A DNA stretch of 17,253 bases from Streptococcaceae bacterium (GTDB taxonomy: Bacteria > Bacillota > Bacilli > Lactobacillales > Streptococcaceae): contig JAISYB010000011.1 in assembly GCA_031270215.1 (NCBI GenBank), forward strand, positions 1 through 17,253, in the 5' to 3' direction. The position numbers and the translations under genes were made by a program. Position 1 is the first letter of the stretch. Each line of letters starts with the position of its first letter. The notes under the pieces are model-generated. The model saw only the letters and a list, made by a program, of their open reading frames with translations. It made no database searches and was not told the origin of the DNA. This document shows positions 7,907 to 15,307 of this stretch, one piece after another.

Positions 7907-7923
7907 GGTCAACATTGGTCAAA
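7907..7923 (+). promoter_or_regulatory. CtsR operator of clpE
   Basis: GGTCAAC-ATT-GGTCAAA is a tandem heptad repeat that matches the CtsR consensus (RGTCAAA, three bases, RGTCAAA) at all but one position. It sits a few bases after the predicted transcription start, where bound CtsR would block transcription. CtsR is the class III heat-shock repressor that controls clp genes in Firmicutes; its own gene is not in this window. Confidence 0.88.
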
Positions 7924-7962
7924 TAAGACGATGTTCCCGAGCTAAATGAAAGGTGTGAGGAT

Positions 7963-10167
7963 ATGATTTGCCAAAATTGCAATCAAAACGAAGCAACAAT
8001 TCACTTGTTTACTAGCGTAAACGGTAAAAAACAACAGACTGATTTGTGTCAAGCATGCTATCAAAGCTTAAAGCGAGAATACGGTGCTAGAAATTTTGAT
8101 AGACCTAATTCACAAACTGAGATAAATTTGGATCGTTCGTTCAATTTAGATAATTTTGATCAAATGCTGCGTTCACTTGGTGGCTTTAATCAAAATGAAG
8201 CAACACCTCCAACACAAGCAGACGGCATTCCGCCACGAAATCCAAGAGGTCGCGCTGGCAAAGGATTACTTGATGAATTTGGCATTAACATCACTGAAGC
8301 TGCCCGTTCAGGAGAAATTGACCCTGTTATCGGTCGAGATGATGAGATTAAACGTGTAATTGAAATCCTCAACCGTCGAACAAAAAATAATCCAGTTTTA
8401 ATTGGTGAGCCCGGTGTTGGTAAAACTGCCGTAGTTGAAGGACTGGCACAAAAAATCGTTGATAGCGATGTTCCACAAAAGCTTCAAAATAAAGAAGTCA
8501 TTCGCCTAGATGTCGCTTCTCTTGTTCAGGGTACAGGTATTCGTGGGCAGTTTGAAGAAAGAATACAAAAATTAATCGAAGAAATCAGGGCACGTCAAGA
8601 TGTGATTCTTTTCATTGATGAAATCCATGAAATTGTAGGTGCAGGTGCTTCTGGCGATGGTAATATGGACGCTGGCAATATTCTAAAGCCGGCACTTGCC
8701 AGAGGTGACTTACAGCTTGTCGGCGCAACAACATTAAATGAATATCGAATTATTGAAAAAGATGCTGCGCTAGAGCGTAGAATGCAGCCCGTTCATGTCG
8801 ATGAGCCAAGTGTTGAAGAAACCATCACAATCCTAAAAGGTATCCAAAAACGCTACGAGGATTATCATCATGTCAAATATTCTGATGATGCAATCTCCTC
8901 TGCTGCAATTCTTTCCAATCGCTACATTCAAGACCGTTTCTTGCCGGACAAGGCGATTGATTTACTAGACGAGTCCGGTTCAAGAATGAACTTAACCTTA
9001 CAATTTATTGATCCAAAGGAAATTGAACAAAAAATCAAGACCGCAGAAATCAAAAAAACGCAAGCAACTCAAGCGGAGGATTACGAAAAGGCTGCCCATT
9101 ATCGTGACCAGATTACTAAGCTACAGGAAATGCAACAAAAAGAGCTTAATGAGCAGGACACACCAATTATCAGCGAGAAAGAAATCGAGCAAATCGTTGA
9201 ACAAAAAACAGGTATTCCAGTTGGTGACTTGAAGCAAAAAGAACAGGTTCAACTAATTCATTTAGCAGATGATTTAAGGAAAAATGTCAAAGGACAAGAC
9301 GAAGCGATCGACAAAGTAGCTAAGGCAATCAGACGTAACCGGATTGGTTTAGGCAAACCAACGCGACCAATCGGCTCATTCCTTTTTGTTGGTCCTACCG
9401 GAGTCGGCAAGACGGAGCTCGCAAAACAGCTGGCTAGAGAGTTATTTGGTTCAAAAGATTCAATGATTCGCTTTGACATGAGTGAATATATGGAAAAACA
9501 CAGTGTCGCAAAGCTTATCGGCTCACCTCCCGGATATGTTGGCTATGATGAGGCAGGACAATTAACTGAGAAAGTCCGCCGAAATCCATACAGCTTAATC
9601 TTGCTTGATGAAATCGAAAAAGCACATCCAGATGTCATGCATATGTTCCTACAAATCTTAGATGATGGGCGCTTGACCGATGCCAAGGGTCGCACAGTTA
9701 GCTTCAAAGATACAATCATCATCATGACGAGTAACGCCGGAACAAGCCGAGTTGAAGCAAGTGTCGGTTTTGCAGCCGCTAAAGATGGGACTACAAAGTC
9801 CGTTCTCAACCATTTAGGCGATTTCTTTAATCCGGAATTTTTAAATCGCTTCGACAGTATCGTTGAATTTAAGCCATTGAGTAAAGAAAATCTCTTAAGC
9901 ATTGTTTCATTACTATTAGATGAAATGAACGACCAGCTTGCCAAGCAAAAATTACATCTAAGCGTTGATGAAGCTGTCAAGGAAAAAATTGTCGAGCTAG
10001 GTTATGACCCTGCCATGGGTGCACGTCCGCTTAGTCGTACCATTCAGGAGCAGATCGAGGATAAGATTGCCGAGTATTACTTGGAACACCCTGAAATAAC
10101 TGAAATACACGCAGAAATTAAAGACAATCAGATTATGATTAAAAATCCAGCCGAAGCAGACTCTTAA
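7963..10167 (+). CDS. clpE: ATP-dependent Clp protease ATPase subunit ClpE
   Basis: A 734-residue HSP100 unfoldase that feeds substrates to ClpP under heat or protein-damage stress. The N-terminal zinc finger with Cys3, Cys6, Cys29 and Cys32, in place of the ClpC-type N-domain, marks it as ClpE. A polar linker (about 45-100) is followed by the first AAA+ domain with Walker A GEPGVGKT at 148-155. A UVR coiled-coil segment follows around 362-398 (EDYEKAAHYRDQI). The second AAA+ domain has Walker A GPTGVGKT at 477-484 and LLDEIEKAHPD near 547-557. The tripeptide Val601-Gly-Phe fits the ClpP-docking loop. The ATG has GTGAGGAT before it. A CtsR operator and strong promoter lie upstream and a terminator downstream, so it is a single-gene unit. 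Confidence 0.96.
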   Translation: MICQNCNQNEATIHLFTSVNGKKQQTDLCQACYQSLKREYGARNFDRPNSQTEINLDRSFNLDNFDQMLRSLGGFNQNEATPPTQADGIPPRNPRGRAGKGLLDEFGINITEAARSGEIDPVIGRDDEIKRVIEILNRRTKNNPVLIGEPGVGKTAVVEGLAQKIVDSDVPQKLQNKEVIRLDVASLVQGTGIRGQFEERIQKLIEEIRARQDVILFIDEIHEIVGAGASGDGNMDAGNILKPALARGDLQLVGATTLNEYRIIEKDAALERRMQPVHVDEPSVEETITILKGIQKRYEDYHHVKYSDDAISSAAILSNRYIQDRFLPDKAIDLLDESGSRMNLTLQFIDPKEIEQKIKTAEIKKTQATQAEDYEKAAHYRDQITKLQEMQQKELNEQDTPIISEKEIEQIVEQKTGIPVGDLKQKEQVQLIHLADDLRKNVKGQDEAIDKVAKAIRRNRIGLGKPTRPIGSFLFVGPTGVGKTELAKQLARELFGSKDSMIRFDMSEYMEKHSVAKLIGSPPGYVGYDEAGQLTEKVRRNPYSLILLDEIEKAHPDVMHMFLQILDDGRLTDAKGRTVSFKDTIIIMTSNAGTSRVEASVGFAAAKDGTTKSVLNHLGDFFNPEFLNRFDSIVEFKPLSKENLLSIVSLLLDEMNDQLAKQKLHLSVDEAVKEKIVELGYDPAMGARPLSRTIQEQIEDKIAEYYLEHPEITEIHAEIKDNQIMIKNPAEADS

Positions 10168-10178
10168 AAATAATGTTT

Positions 10179-10211
10179 AACCGTGATATAGAAATTTTTT
10201 ATCACGGTTTT
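10179..10211 (+). terminator. Rho-independent terminator of clpE
   Basis: AACCGTGATA and TATCACGGTT form a perfect 10-bp stem around an AT-rich loop, ending in a short T-run. It begins 12 bases after the clpE stop. Confidence 0.85.
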
Positions 10212-10242
10212 GCTCAAATCATTTCTATATTGCCGCTTTCTT

Positions 10243-10251
10243 TGTTATAAT
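10243..10251 (+). promoter_or_regulatory. Extended -10 promoter of the DUF1827-like gene
   Basis: TGTTATAAT is an extended -10 with perfect TATAAT. The best -35 at 17 bases is TTCTAT (10223-10228), which is weak. It lies about 28 bases before the start codon, giving a short leader, and follows the clpE terminator. Confidence 0.7.
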
Positions 10252-10278
10252 GTAATTAATGAATAAGAGGTGAAGGTC

Positions 10279-10587
10279 ATGAAATTAATCAATGTAACAA
10301 ACACACATTCCCAATTAGTTAGAGGACAGTTAGATAATACCGATGCGGAGCTGGTTGAGGTTTACACTACCGGTAGTACAACGATTATTTATACCAAAGC
10401 ACCACATCATCACGAAGTTGTAATCACTAACAAAAATCGGAAACTCCGTTTGGATGAGTTACGAGCTATTAAGCATTTCTTTTTCAAGAAATTAAACCTT
10501 CTTGGGACATCTCAAAACGTAGCTAGGCAGATTGACACACCTAATCTGGTTGAAATTTCAATCCCTATTAAAAAACCCGAAGAGTGA
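10279..10587 (+). CDS. Small DUF1827-like protein of unknown function
   Basis: A 102-residue soluble protein beginning MKLINVTNTHSQLVRGQL. By sequence feel it matches the Lactobacillales DUF1827 family, which has no assigned function, and I recall that family being found next to clpE in streptococci. I could not confirm either by search. No catalytic motif, signal peptide or membrane segment is seen. The middle is beta-strand-like (TTIIYTKAPHHHEVVIT) with three consecutive histidines, then a basic helical stretch. The frame allows a GTG start at 10270, but that GTG is part of the AGAGGTG ribosome binding site for the ATG at 10279, so I chose the ATG. The stop codon lies inside the left arm of the terminator that follows. 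Confidence 0.75.
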   Translation: MKLINVTNTHSQLVRGQLDNTDAELVEVYTTGSTTIIYTKAPHHHEVVITNKNRKLRLDELRAIKHFFFKKLNLLGTSQNVARQIDTPNLVEISIPIKKPEE

Positions 10588-10617
10588 AGCTGGATTTGCT
10601 TCACTTTTCGGGTTTTT
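10571..10617. terminator. Long bidirectional terminator overlapping a stop codon
   Basis: The arms 10571-10590 (AAAAACCCGAAGAGTGAAGC) and 10598-10617 pair over about 20 bp with one G-U, around a 7-base loop. Each strand ends in a T-run. It serves the DUF1827-like gene on the plus strand and the converging aminotransferase gene, whose stop codon lies 6 bases away, on the minus strand. Confidence 0.93.
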
Positions 10618-10622
10618 ATTCC

Positions 10623-11786
10623 CTAGAGAACATAGTCTGCTAGACGTTTCATCGCTTCCTTAATCACAGCCATATCTGCCGCATAGCTGATACGGATATA
10701 GCCCTCACCATAATCGCCAAACGCACTACCGGGGATAAATGCAACCTGCTTTTCCTTGGCAAAATCAACTAAGAAATCAAACGAGTTTTGATTTAAGCCT
10801 GCGGGAATTTTTGCAAAGATATAAAACGCACCGTCCGGTTTAATAATCTCAAAGCCTAAGGCAGTCATCTTCTTGATGATATAATCCCGACGTTTAATAT
10901 ATTCACGCTTCATGACAAATGCATCATCACGACCTTTCGTCAATGCTTCGATCGCTGCCACCTGAGAAATGGTTGATGAGGCAGTCACAAAATATTGATG
11001 AGTCTTAATCAATTGCTCACATAAAACTTTCGGAGCAAAGATAAAGCCCAGCCGCCAGCCAGTCATTGCATGACTTTTAGACAAACCACTAATCAAAATC
11101 GTTTGGTCAAATAAATATTCTCCAATCGATGTATGACCCTCATCTGTGTAAGTTAATTCCGAGTAAATTTCATCACTCAGCACAAAAATATCATATTTGC
11201 CAAGAGTCGCCGCCAATGCCTTAATCTGATCACGTGAGTAGGTCACACCTGTTGGATTGCTTGGATAGTTTAAAATAATTGCCTTAACCCTGCTGCCATA
11301 TTTCGCCATTGCCGCATCAATCATCTCAGGGGTTAGAACAAAGCTGTTTGCTGTCGTATCAATCTCAACAATCTCAGCACCCGCTAACGTAATCAAGGGA
11401 GCATACCCCGGATATAGTGGTGCAGGTAATAAGACAATATCCTCAGCCTCCAAGATTGCCATCAGACTTGCTGAAATCGCCTCGGTGGCACCAACCGTGA
11501 CTAAGACTTCAGTTTCGGGATGATACCTGACATGATATTTATCCTGCATGAATTGACTTGCCGCCTGACGCAAGGGGAGCAGACCGCTCATGCCTGTATA
11601 ATGCGTTTGATTGTCGTTGATTGCTTTGATACCTGCTGCTTTAACATGCTCCGGTGTTGTGAAATCAGGCTCACCAAGGGTAAGCCTTAAAATCCCTTCA
11701 ATCTTTGAAACCTCTTGGTCGAACTGTCTAATCTTTGAAATTTCTATCTTTGAAAGCTGACGATTAAATTTTTGCGTTAAACTCAT
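10623..11786 (-). CDS. PLP-dependent class I/II aminotransferase (PatA/AraT type)
   Basis: A 387-residue fold-type I aminotransferase. Conserved parts are LTLGEPDFTTPEHV near the N-terminus, HYTGMSGLLPLRQA, NYPSNPTGV in the centre, LSDEIYSELTY and SGLSKSHAMTGWRLGF, where Lys237 forms the Schiff base with pyridoxal phosphate. The set resembles PatA (N-acetyl-L,L-diaminopimelate aminotransferase, lysine/diaminopimelate synthesis) and the lactic-acid-bacterial aromatic aminotransferase AraT. Substrate cannot be fixed from sequence alone and no pathway genes lie alongside. The frame extends to a TTG at 11810, but the ATG at 11784-11786 (MSLTQKFNRQL) has AAGGGA before it and fits the family. It diverges from the yueI-like gene and converges on a shared terminator. 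Confidence 0.9.
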   Translation of the reverse strand: MSLTQKFNRQLSKIEISKIRQFDQEVSKIEGILRLTLGEPDFTTPEHVKAAGIKAINDNQTHYTGMSGLLPLRQAASQFMQDKYHVRYHPETEVLVTVGATEAISASLMAILEAEDIVLLPAPLYPGYAPLITLAGAEIVEIDTTANSFVLTPEMIDAAMAKYGSRVKAIILNYPSNPTGVTYSRDQIKALAATLGKYDIFVLSDEIYSELTYTDEGHTSIGEYLFDQTILISGLSKSHAMTGWRLGFIFAPKVLCEQLIKTHQYFVTASSTISQVAAIEALTKGRDDAFVMKREYIKRRDYIIKKMTALGFEIIKPDGAFYIFAKIPAGLNQNSFDFLVDFAKEKQVAFIPGSAFGDYGEGYIRISYAADMAVIKEAMKRLADYVL

Positions 11787-11821
11787 AAATATTTCCCTTT
11801 CTTTTATCAAAGTTAGTTGTT

Positions 11822-11854
11822 ATTTTACCATACTTTAAAATTTTAGAGTAGAAT
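11822..11854. promoter_or_regulatory. Overlapping divergent promoter candidates
   Basis: For the yueI-like gene, TTACCA (11825-11830) and TAGAAT (11849-11854) are 18 bases apart. For the aminotransferase gene, the complement shows extended -10 TGGTAAAAT (11822-11830) with a poor -35. The two elements overlap, so the divergent genes may compete for polymerase. Both are moderate matches only. Confidence 0.4.
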
Positions 11855-11888
11855 GGATTAAGGAGAAAAAGAATGGAGAGAATTTATT

Positions 11889-12344
11889 ATGGGCATTGAG
11901 GAAAAATTAGAACAAGGTATCTACGGCAAACCTCAGCTAAAACCGGACGAATATCGGCAATATCTCGGCACTTTTCGTGAGCGGGTCATTTTAGCAATGA
12001 ATCATCAAGCTGTCGAAAAAACCTGCTACTGCAATCAGTTTATCAAGCTACTCCAACAGCTAAAAGACGAGTATAATCCACTCTGTCTTAAGATTAATGA
12101 TAAGCTTGCAGGAAATGTGAAGGCAAAATATCTCAAGGCAGCAGCCAATCTTGAGATTCCGGCAACGATTATCCCTGAAAATGCGACATCTAATATAGAG
12201 CCTTACGCACTCGTCCTCCACAGTGACCACGCTGTAAATCAGCAGGTGATTGATATTGAAAAGCGGTACCCAAATCTTGAGGATAAGTCTGAGCTGAAAC
12301 CGAACAAAACATCGCTACTACGCAGAATCTTTAAGCGAATATAG
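11889..12344 (+). CDS. YueI-like protein (DUF1694 family)
   Basis: A 151-residue cytoplasmic protein that resembles Bacillus YueI and its DUF1694 relatives by its N-terminal KLEQGIYGKPQLKPDEYRQYLGTFRERV and its length. The family has no established biochemical role. No signal peptide or membrane span is seen; the end is strongly basic (KTSLLRRIFKRI). The ATG is preceded by GGAGAG eight bases upstream. An earlier ATG at 11873 is in another frame and stops quickly. It is a single-gene unit, diverging from the aminotransferase. The family assignment is from recognition, not from a search. Confidence 0.8.
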   Translation: MGIEEKLEQGIYGKPQLKPDEYRQYLGTFRERVILAMNHQAVEKTCYCNQFIKLLQQLKDEYNPLCLKINDKLAGNVKAKYLKAAANLEIPATIIPENATSNIEPYALVLHSDHAVNQQVIDIEKRYPNLEDKSELKPNKTSLLRRIFKRI

Positions 12345-12362
12345 TGAACTGTCCGTTATGTA

Positions 12363-12393
12363 GTCCAAGCTAAAAAAGTAAATCAGCTAGGAC
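12363..12393. repeat. Short hairpin after the yueI-like gene
   Basis: GTCC-A-AGCT and AGCT-A-GGAC pair with one central mismatch around a 13-base AT loop, starting 18 bases past the stop codon. There is no T-run on the plus strand, so it is not a standard terminator. Confidence 0.35.
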
Positions 12394-12447
12394 GCATATC
12401 CCAAGCACTACTTATTTTATTAGACAGACAAAAACCGAAGATGGAAC

Positions 12448-12492
12448 AAAGCGCCACTTTAAAAATTTAGATGAAGCTCTGCGACTTTTTTT
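12448..12492 (+). terminator. Weak terminator candidate for the yueI-like gene
   Basis: AAAGCGC...CTTT pairs imperfectly with GAAG...GCG-A-CTTT and runs into TTTTTTT. The stem has bulges, but the T-run and position between a plus-strand and a minus-strand gene fit a terminator. Confidence 0.4.
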
Positions 12493-12512
12493 AGTTTTCA
12501 AGCAAAAGATAA

Positions 12513-12557
12513 ACCTCAAGGATTAGTTAGCCTAACGCAGCTACTGATACTTGAGGT
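12513..12557 (-). terminator. Terminator of the map-yihY pair
   Basis: On the complement, ACCTCAAG and CTTGAGGT form the base of a long hairpin with an inner AGTAGC...GCTaACT stem, followed by TTATCTTTT. It starts eight bases past the yihY stop. The T-run is interrupted, so strength is uncertain. Confidence 0.7.
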
Positions 12558-12564
12558 ATTTATT

Positions 12565-13467
12565 TTAATATTTTATTTCCTCGACCTTACCTTTAAGCCA
12601 TTTTCTAATCTGGCGAACTTCTGGTGCTTTGCCTGTTGATTTTTCCATGTAAACGGCATTGACAACTGCGCCGTAGAGAAAAATTTTAGCGATAAAGACC
12701 AGCCAAATCATCAGAATAATGACAGCGCCAATAATCTGGTAGGAGCTGACCTTACTACCAAAGATTGTGGTATATAAATCAAACATTTTGGATAAAATGA
12801 CAAAGCCGACTAAAGTAATAACACTGCCTGGGATTAGGTATTTGACACTGCTAAATTTAACATTGGGTAATAGGTAATTAAGCAAAACAAGTAGGATAAA
12901 TAAGCCAATCAGAGCAAGTGGTGTCATTAGGCTTCTAAGATTATCCAGCAAATCCGGCTGCAAATTAATATGTGCGGCAATCATTACCAAAACATTTTGC
13001 CCAAAGGTCAAAACGAACATGGCAAGGACAAATAAAATCAACGAGGCAACGAGTATCAACAAACCAAAAAGGCGTGTTAATAGAAAGTTTCGCGTTTTAA
13101 CGACACCATAAGCCTTCGTCATTGCCGACTGCAAGGCACCAATCCCTTGACTTGCCGCCCATAACGTTGCCAAAACCGAAAGCGACAGGCGCCCGCCGGA
13201 TTTTTGGGTTAATAGATTAACGATGACAGATGAAAAACGATTATAGATGTCCTCCGGCACGACCTTTTGCGCATAAAGCATAATCTCCGCAACATTTAAA
13301 TTCAAATACGGCAGCAGACTACCGATCGTCATCACCATTGGAAACAATGACAATAAAAAGTAATAGGCAACGGCAACACTTGAAACGTTAATCTCAGCGC
13401 TTTGATTATATTTATGAAATAAACTCAGCCAGACTGAGCTTTTTAGTCTTGACACACATTTTTTCAA
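12565..13467 (-). CDS. YihY/BrkB-family integral membrane protein
   Basis: A 300-residue membrane protein. The segment INVSSVAVAYYFLLSLFPMVMTIGSLLPYL (about 26-55), the motif LWAASQGIGALQSAMTKAYGV and six hydrophobic spans fit the YihY/UPF0761 family. That family was once called ribonuclease BN in error; BrkB was linked to serum resistance in Bordetella. Its function is unknown, and a transport role is only inferred. The tail (from about 275) is charged and cytoplasmic. The start is TTG (13465-13467), two bases after the map stop codon, with AAGGA inside the end of map. No other suitable start occurs before Met45. Co-transcription and probable translational coupling with map are visible. Confidence 0.92.
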   Translation of the reverse strand: MKKCVSRLKSSVWLSLFHKYNQSAEINVSSVAVAYYFLLSLFPMVMTIGSLLPYLNLNVAEIMLYAQKVVPEDIYNRFSSVIVNLLTQKSGGRLSLSVLATLWAASQGIGALQSAMTKAYGVVKTRNFLLTRLFGLLILVASLILFVLAMFVLTFGQNVLVMIAAHINLQPDLLDNLRSLMTPLALIGLFILLVLLNYLLPNVKFSSVKYLIPGSVITLVGFVILSKMFDLYTTIFGSKVSSYQIIGAVIILMIWLVFIAKIFLYGAVVNAVYMEKSTGKAPEVRQIRKWLKGKVEEIKY

Positions 13468-13468
13468 A

Positions 13469-14248
13469 TTAATACGTTCCTTCTTCGCCTTGAGAGGTTA
13501 AAATGTGTGGACCGTCCTTAGTAATCACAAGTGAATGCTCATATTGACATGAGATTGAGCCGTCCTTAGTGTAGGCTGGTGCAATCTCGCCACTCATCTC
13601 TTTAAAGTCCATCGTCATCTGCCAATCACCGATATTAACCATTGGTTCAATTGTAATCGTCATGCCTTCTTTTAAGCGCAAGCCTTTACCTGCTTCACCG
13701 TAATGTGGAATCATTGGTTCTTCGTGAATGGTTGGTCCGATACCATGACCGACAAAGTCACGAACAACCGAAAAGCCTTCATGCTCAACATAGGTCTGAA
13801 TCGCATGACCAATATCACCAACTCGATTGCCAACCTGTGCGGCTTCTATTCCTAGATATAACGCTTGCTTGGTTACTGCCATTAAACGTGCAACCTCAGG
13901 GGTGACCTCGCCGACTGCATATGCCCAGCACGAGTCAGAAATTGCACCATTTAGGTCAACACACATATCGACCTTGATAAGATCGCCATTTTTTAGCTTT
14001 TGATGTCTGGGAAAACCGTGACAGATTTCCTGATTAATCGAGCAGCAGGTCGCATATTCATAGCCCTCAAAGCCAATTTGCGCCGCCTTAGCTCCTTTTG
14101 ACTCAATCAACTTTCTCGCTAAAGTTTCAATCTCCCACATATCAATTCCCGGCTTAATAAAATCACGCAGCTGACGATGTACATCTGCTAAAATCTCTCC
14201 AGACGCTTCCATTAATTCCACTTCTCTTTTTGATTTTAAAGTAATCAT
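13469..14248 (-). CDS. map: Methionine aminopeptidase, type I
   Basis: A 259-residue cytoplasmic metalloenzyme that removes the initiator methionine from new proteins. The metal ligands are all present: Asp94 and Asp105 (KVDMCVDLNGAISDSCW), His168 (VGHGIG), Glu201 (TITIEPM) and Glu237 (QYEHSL). The catalytic histidine region (INQEICHGFP) is also kept. The frame can be extended upstream to 14368, but those 40 residues are not family-like. The ATG at 14246-14248 (MITLKSKREVELM) has AGAGG five bases before it, so I chose it. Unlike the common arrangement beside secY and infA, map here heads a pair with yihY. Confidence 0.96.
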   Translation of the reverse strand: MITLKSKREVELMEASGEILADVHRQLRDFIKPGIDMWEIETLARKLIESKGAKAAQIGFEGYEYATCCSINQEICHGFPRHQKLKNGDLIKVDMCVDLNGAISDSCWAYAVGEVTPEVARLMAVTKQALYLGIEAAQVGNRVGDIGHAIQTYVEHEGFSVVRDFVGHGIGPTIHEEPMIPHYGEAGKGLRLKEGMTITIEPMVNIGDWQMTMDFKEMSGEIAPAYTKDGSISCQYEHSLVITKDGPHILTSQGEEGTY

Positions 14249-14279
14249 AACAACCTCTTTCCTTGCTTTCAGTAGTTTA

Positions 14280-14309
14280 AGTTTAGCATTGAAGGAGGGG
14301 TTAAGGCAA
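14280..14309 (-). promoter_or_regulatory. Probable promoter of map-yihY
   Basis: On the complement, TTGCCT (-35) and TAAACT (-10) are 18 bases apart and the -10 is preceded by TG-C, an extended -10. It lies about 31 bases upstream of the map ATG. Confidence 0.45.
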
Positions 14310-14672
14310 ACACTTACCCAGTAGCACGGGGACTTTGTCGAATATAAACCAGCTCGCAGTTGCAACACAGCTTTTTAACTAAAAAATAAACAAGTATTAT
14401 CTGTATCAAAATGAAAATACCAACAGTTATTTAAACGAAGATTTAGATTCTTATTTTTTCTAAATTTGCCTTAAATCATCGGACAATCCGTCAAAATATC
14501 CGAAAAATTGAAAAGCTTGCAGACAAACAAGTCGCACCTAGTTTAATGTTTGTGATTCACGGGGGACAAACAGTGCCGACTAGGAAAATAGATAAATTTC
14601 CGAACATTGGCGAATATTGACAAAAATTTCCTAATTTTCTACGTCGTTAAACGCTTTTTGTCCCACCTTCTT
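14310..14672. other. Gene-free spacer between map and flavodoxin
   Basis: No credible reading frame or known RNA gene is seen on either strand. Most of it is AT-rich. It contains the nested inverted repeat at 14537-14584 described separately, then leads into the flavodoxin promoter. A TTGACA at about 14616-14621 has no acceptable -10 at 16-18 bases. Confidence 0.5.
14537..14584. repeat. Nested inverted repeat upstream of the flavodoxin gene
   Basis: CCTAG (14537-14541) pairs with CTAGG (14580-14584), and inside it TGTTTGT (14547-14553) pairs with ACAAACA (14566-14572) around a 12-base loop holding GGGGG. There is no T-run. It lies about 90 bases upstream of the flavodoxin -35, so it is not part of the predicted leader RNA. 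Confidence 0.55.
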
Positions 14673-14701
14673 TTGCAAATATTTTCGTGCTTTGTTATAA
14701 T
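14673..14701 (+). promoter_or_regulatory. Sigma-A promoter of the flavodoxin gene
   Basis: TTGCAA (14673-14678) and a perfect TATAAT (14696-14701) are 17 bases apart, and the -10 is extended (TGTTATAAT). The leader would be about 40 bases. Confidence 0.85.
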
Positions 14702-14746
14702 TTCTCTAGTGGAAAATAAGGTAACAAATACAAAAAGGAGAAGCAT

Positions 14747-15190
14747 ATGACAAAAGCAAAAATCGTCTACGCAAGTATGACTGGCAATACAGAAGAAATC
14801 GCAGATATTGTATCAGAAGCTTTGGAAAATTTAAATATTGAGGTTGACATTGACGAATGCACGTCCGTTGAAGCAGAGGACTTTCTAGACTATGACATCA
14901 CGATTGTTGCGACCTATACTTATGGAGATGGCGAGCTACCAGATGAGATTGTTGATTTCTATGAGGATTTACAGGAATTAGACCTAACCGACAAGGTTTA
15001 CGGTGTGGTTGGTAGTGGCGATACGTTCTATGATGAGTTTTGCAAATCTGTTGATGACTTTGACGCTGCATTTGCTAAGACAGGTGCTACTAAGGGTGCG
15101 GAGAGTGTCAAGGTTGACCTTGCTGCTGAGGACGAGGACATTGAAAAGCTCGAAGCGTTTGCTAAGATAATCGTTGACGGCTTGAAATAA
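14747..15190 (+). CDS. Flavodoxin (short chain)
   Basis: A 147-residue, very acidic FMN-binding electron carrier. The phosphate-binding loop SMTGNT at 10-15 lies in the expected place after the first beta strand (KIVYAS). TYTYGDGELPDE (57-68) and GSGDTFYDEFCKSVDDF (from 89) form the two isoalloxazine-binding loops. Length fits short-chain flavodoxins. The physiological partner cannot be told from neighbours; in Firmicutes flavodoxins serve, for example, IspG/IspH, ribonucleotide reductase activation or pyruvate-formate-lyase activation. AAGGAG precedes the ATG by six bases. It is a single-gene unit with a strong promoter. The 3' flank has a long nested pairing (GTAAGC-TAGC...GCTA...GCTTAC, 15201-15251) but no clear T-tract terminator. 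Confidence 0.95.
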   Translation: MTKAKIVYASMTGNTEEIADIVSEALENLNIEVDIDECTSVEAEDFLDYDITIVATYTYGDGELPDEIVDFYEDLQELDLTDKVYGVVGSGDTFYDEFCKSVDDFDAAFAKTGATKGAESVKVDLAAEDEDIEKLEAFAKIIVDGLK

Positions 15191-15273
15191 TCCCTAAAAA
15201 AGTAAGCTAGCGGGAATTTGTGATATAGAAAAAGGTGCTAAATTGGCTTACGCAGGTAAACGCAGGTTTTCCC

Positions 15274-15302
15274 TAGCAAATTTCTCCCAACCGTGTTAAG
15301 AT
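15274..15302 (+). promoter_or_regulatory. Candidate promoter of the antitoxin RNA
   Basis: TAGCAA (15274-15279) and TAAGAT (15297-15302) are 17 bases apart, with an extended -10 (TG-T-TAAGAT). An overlapping alternative -10, TATAAA, occurs at 15302-15307. Both are moderate matches. Either would start an RNA at about 15308-15314. Confidence 0.5.
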
Positions 15303-15307
15303 ATAAA

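Noticed and set aside
9543..9980. 145-residue minus-strand frame opposite clpE
   Set aside because: Antisense shadow of the conserved second ClpE ATPase domain; its composition reflects the opposite strand's codons.
14249..14368. 40-residue upstream extension of map
   Set aside because: It overlaps the predicted promoter, lacks family similarity and has no ribosome binding site, while the ATG at 14248 has AGAGG at the right distance.
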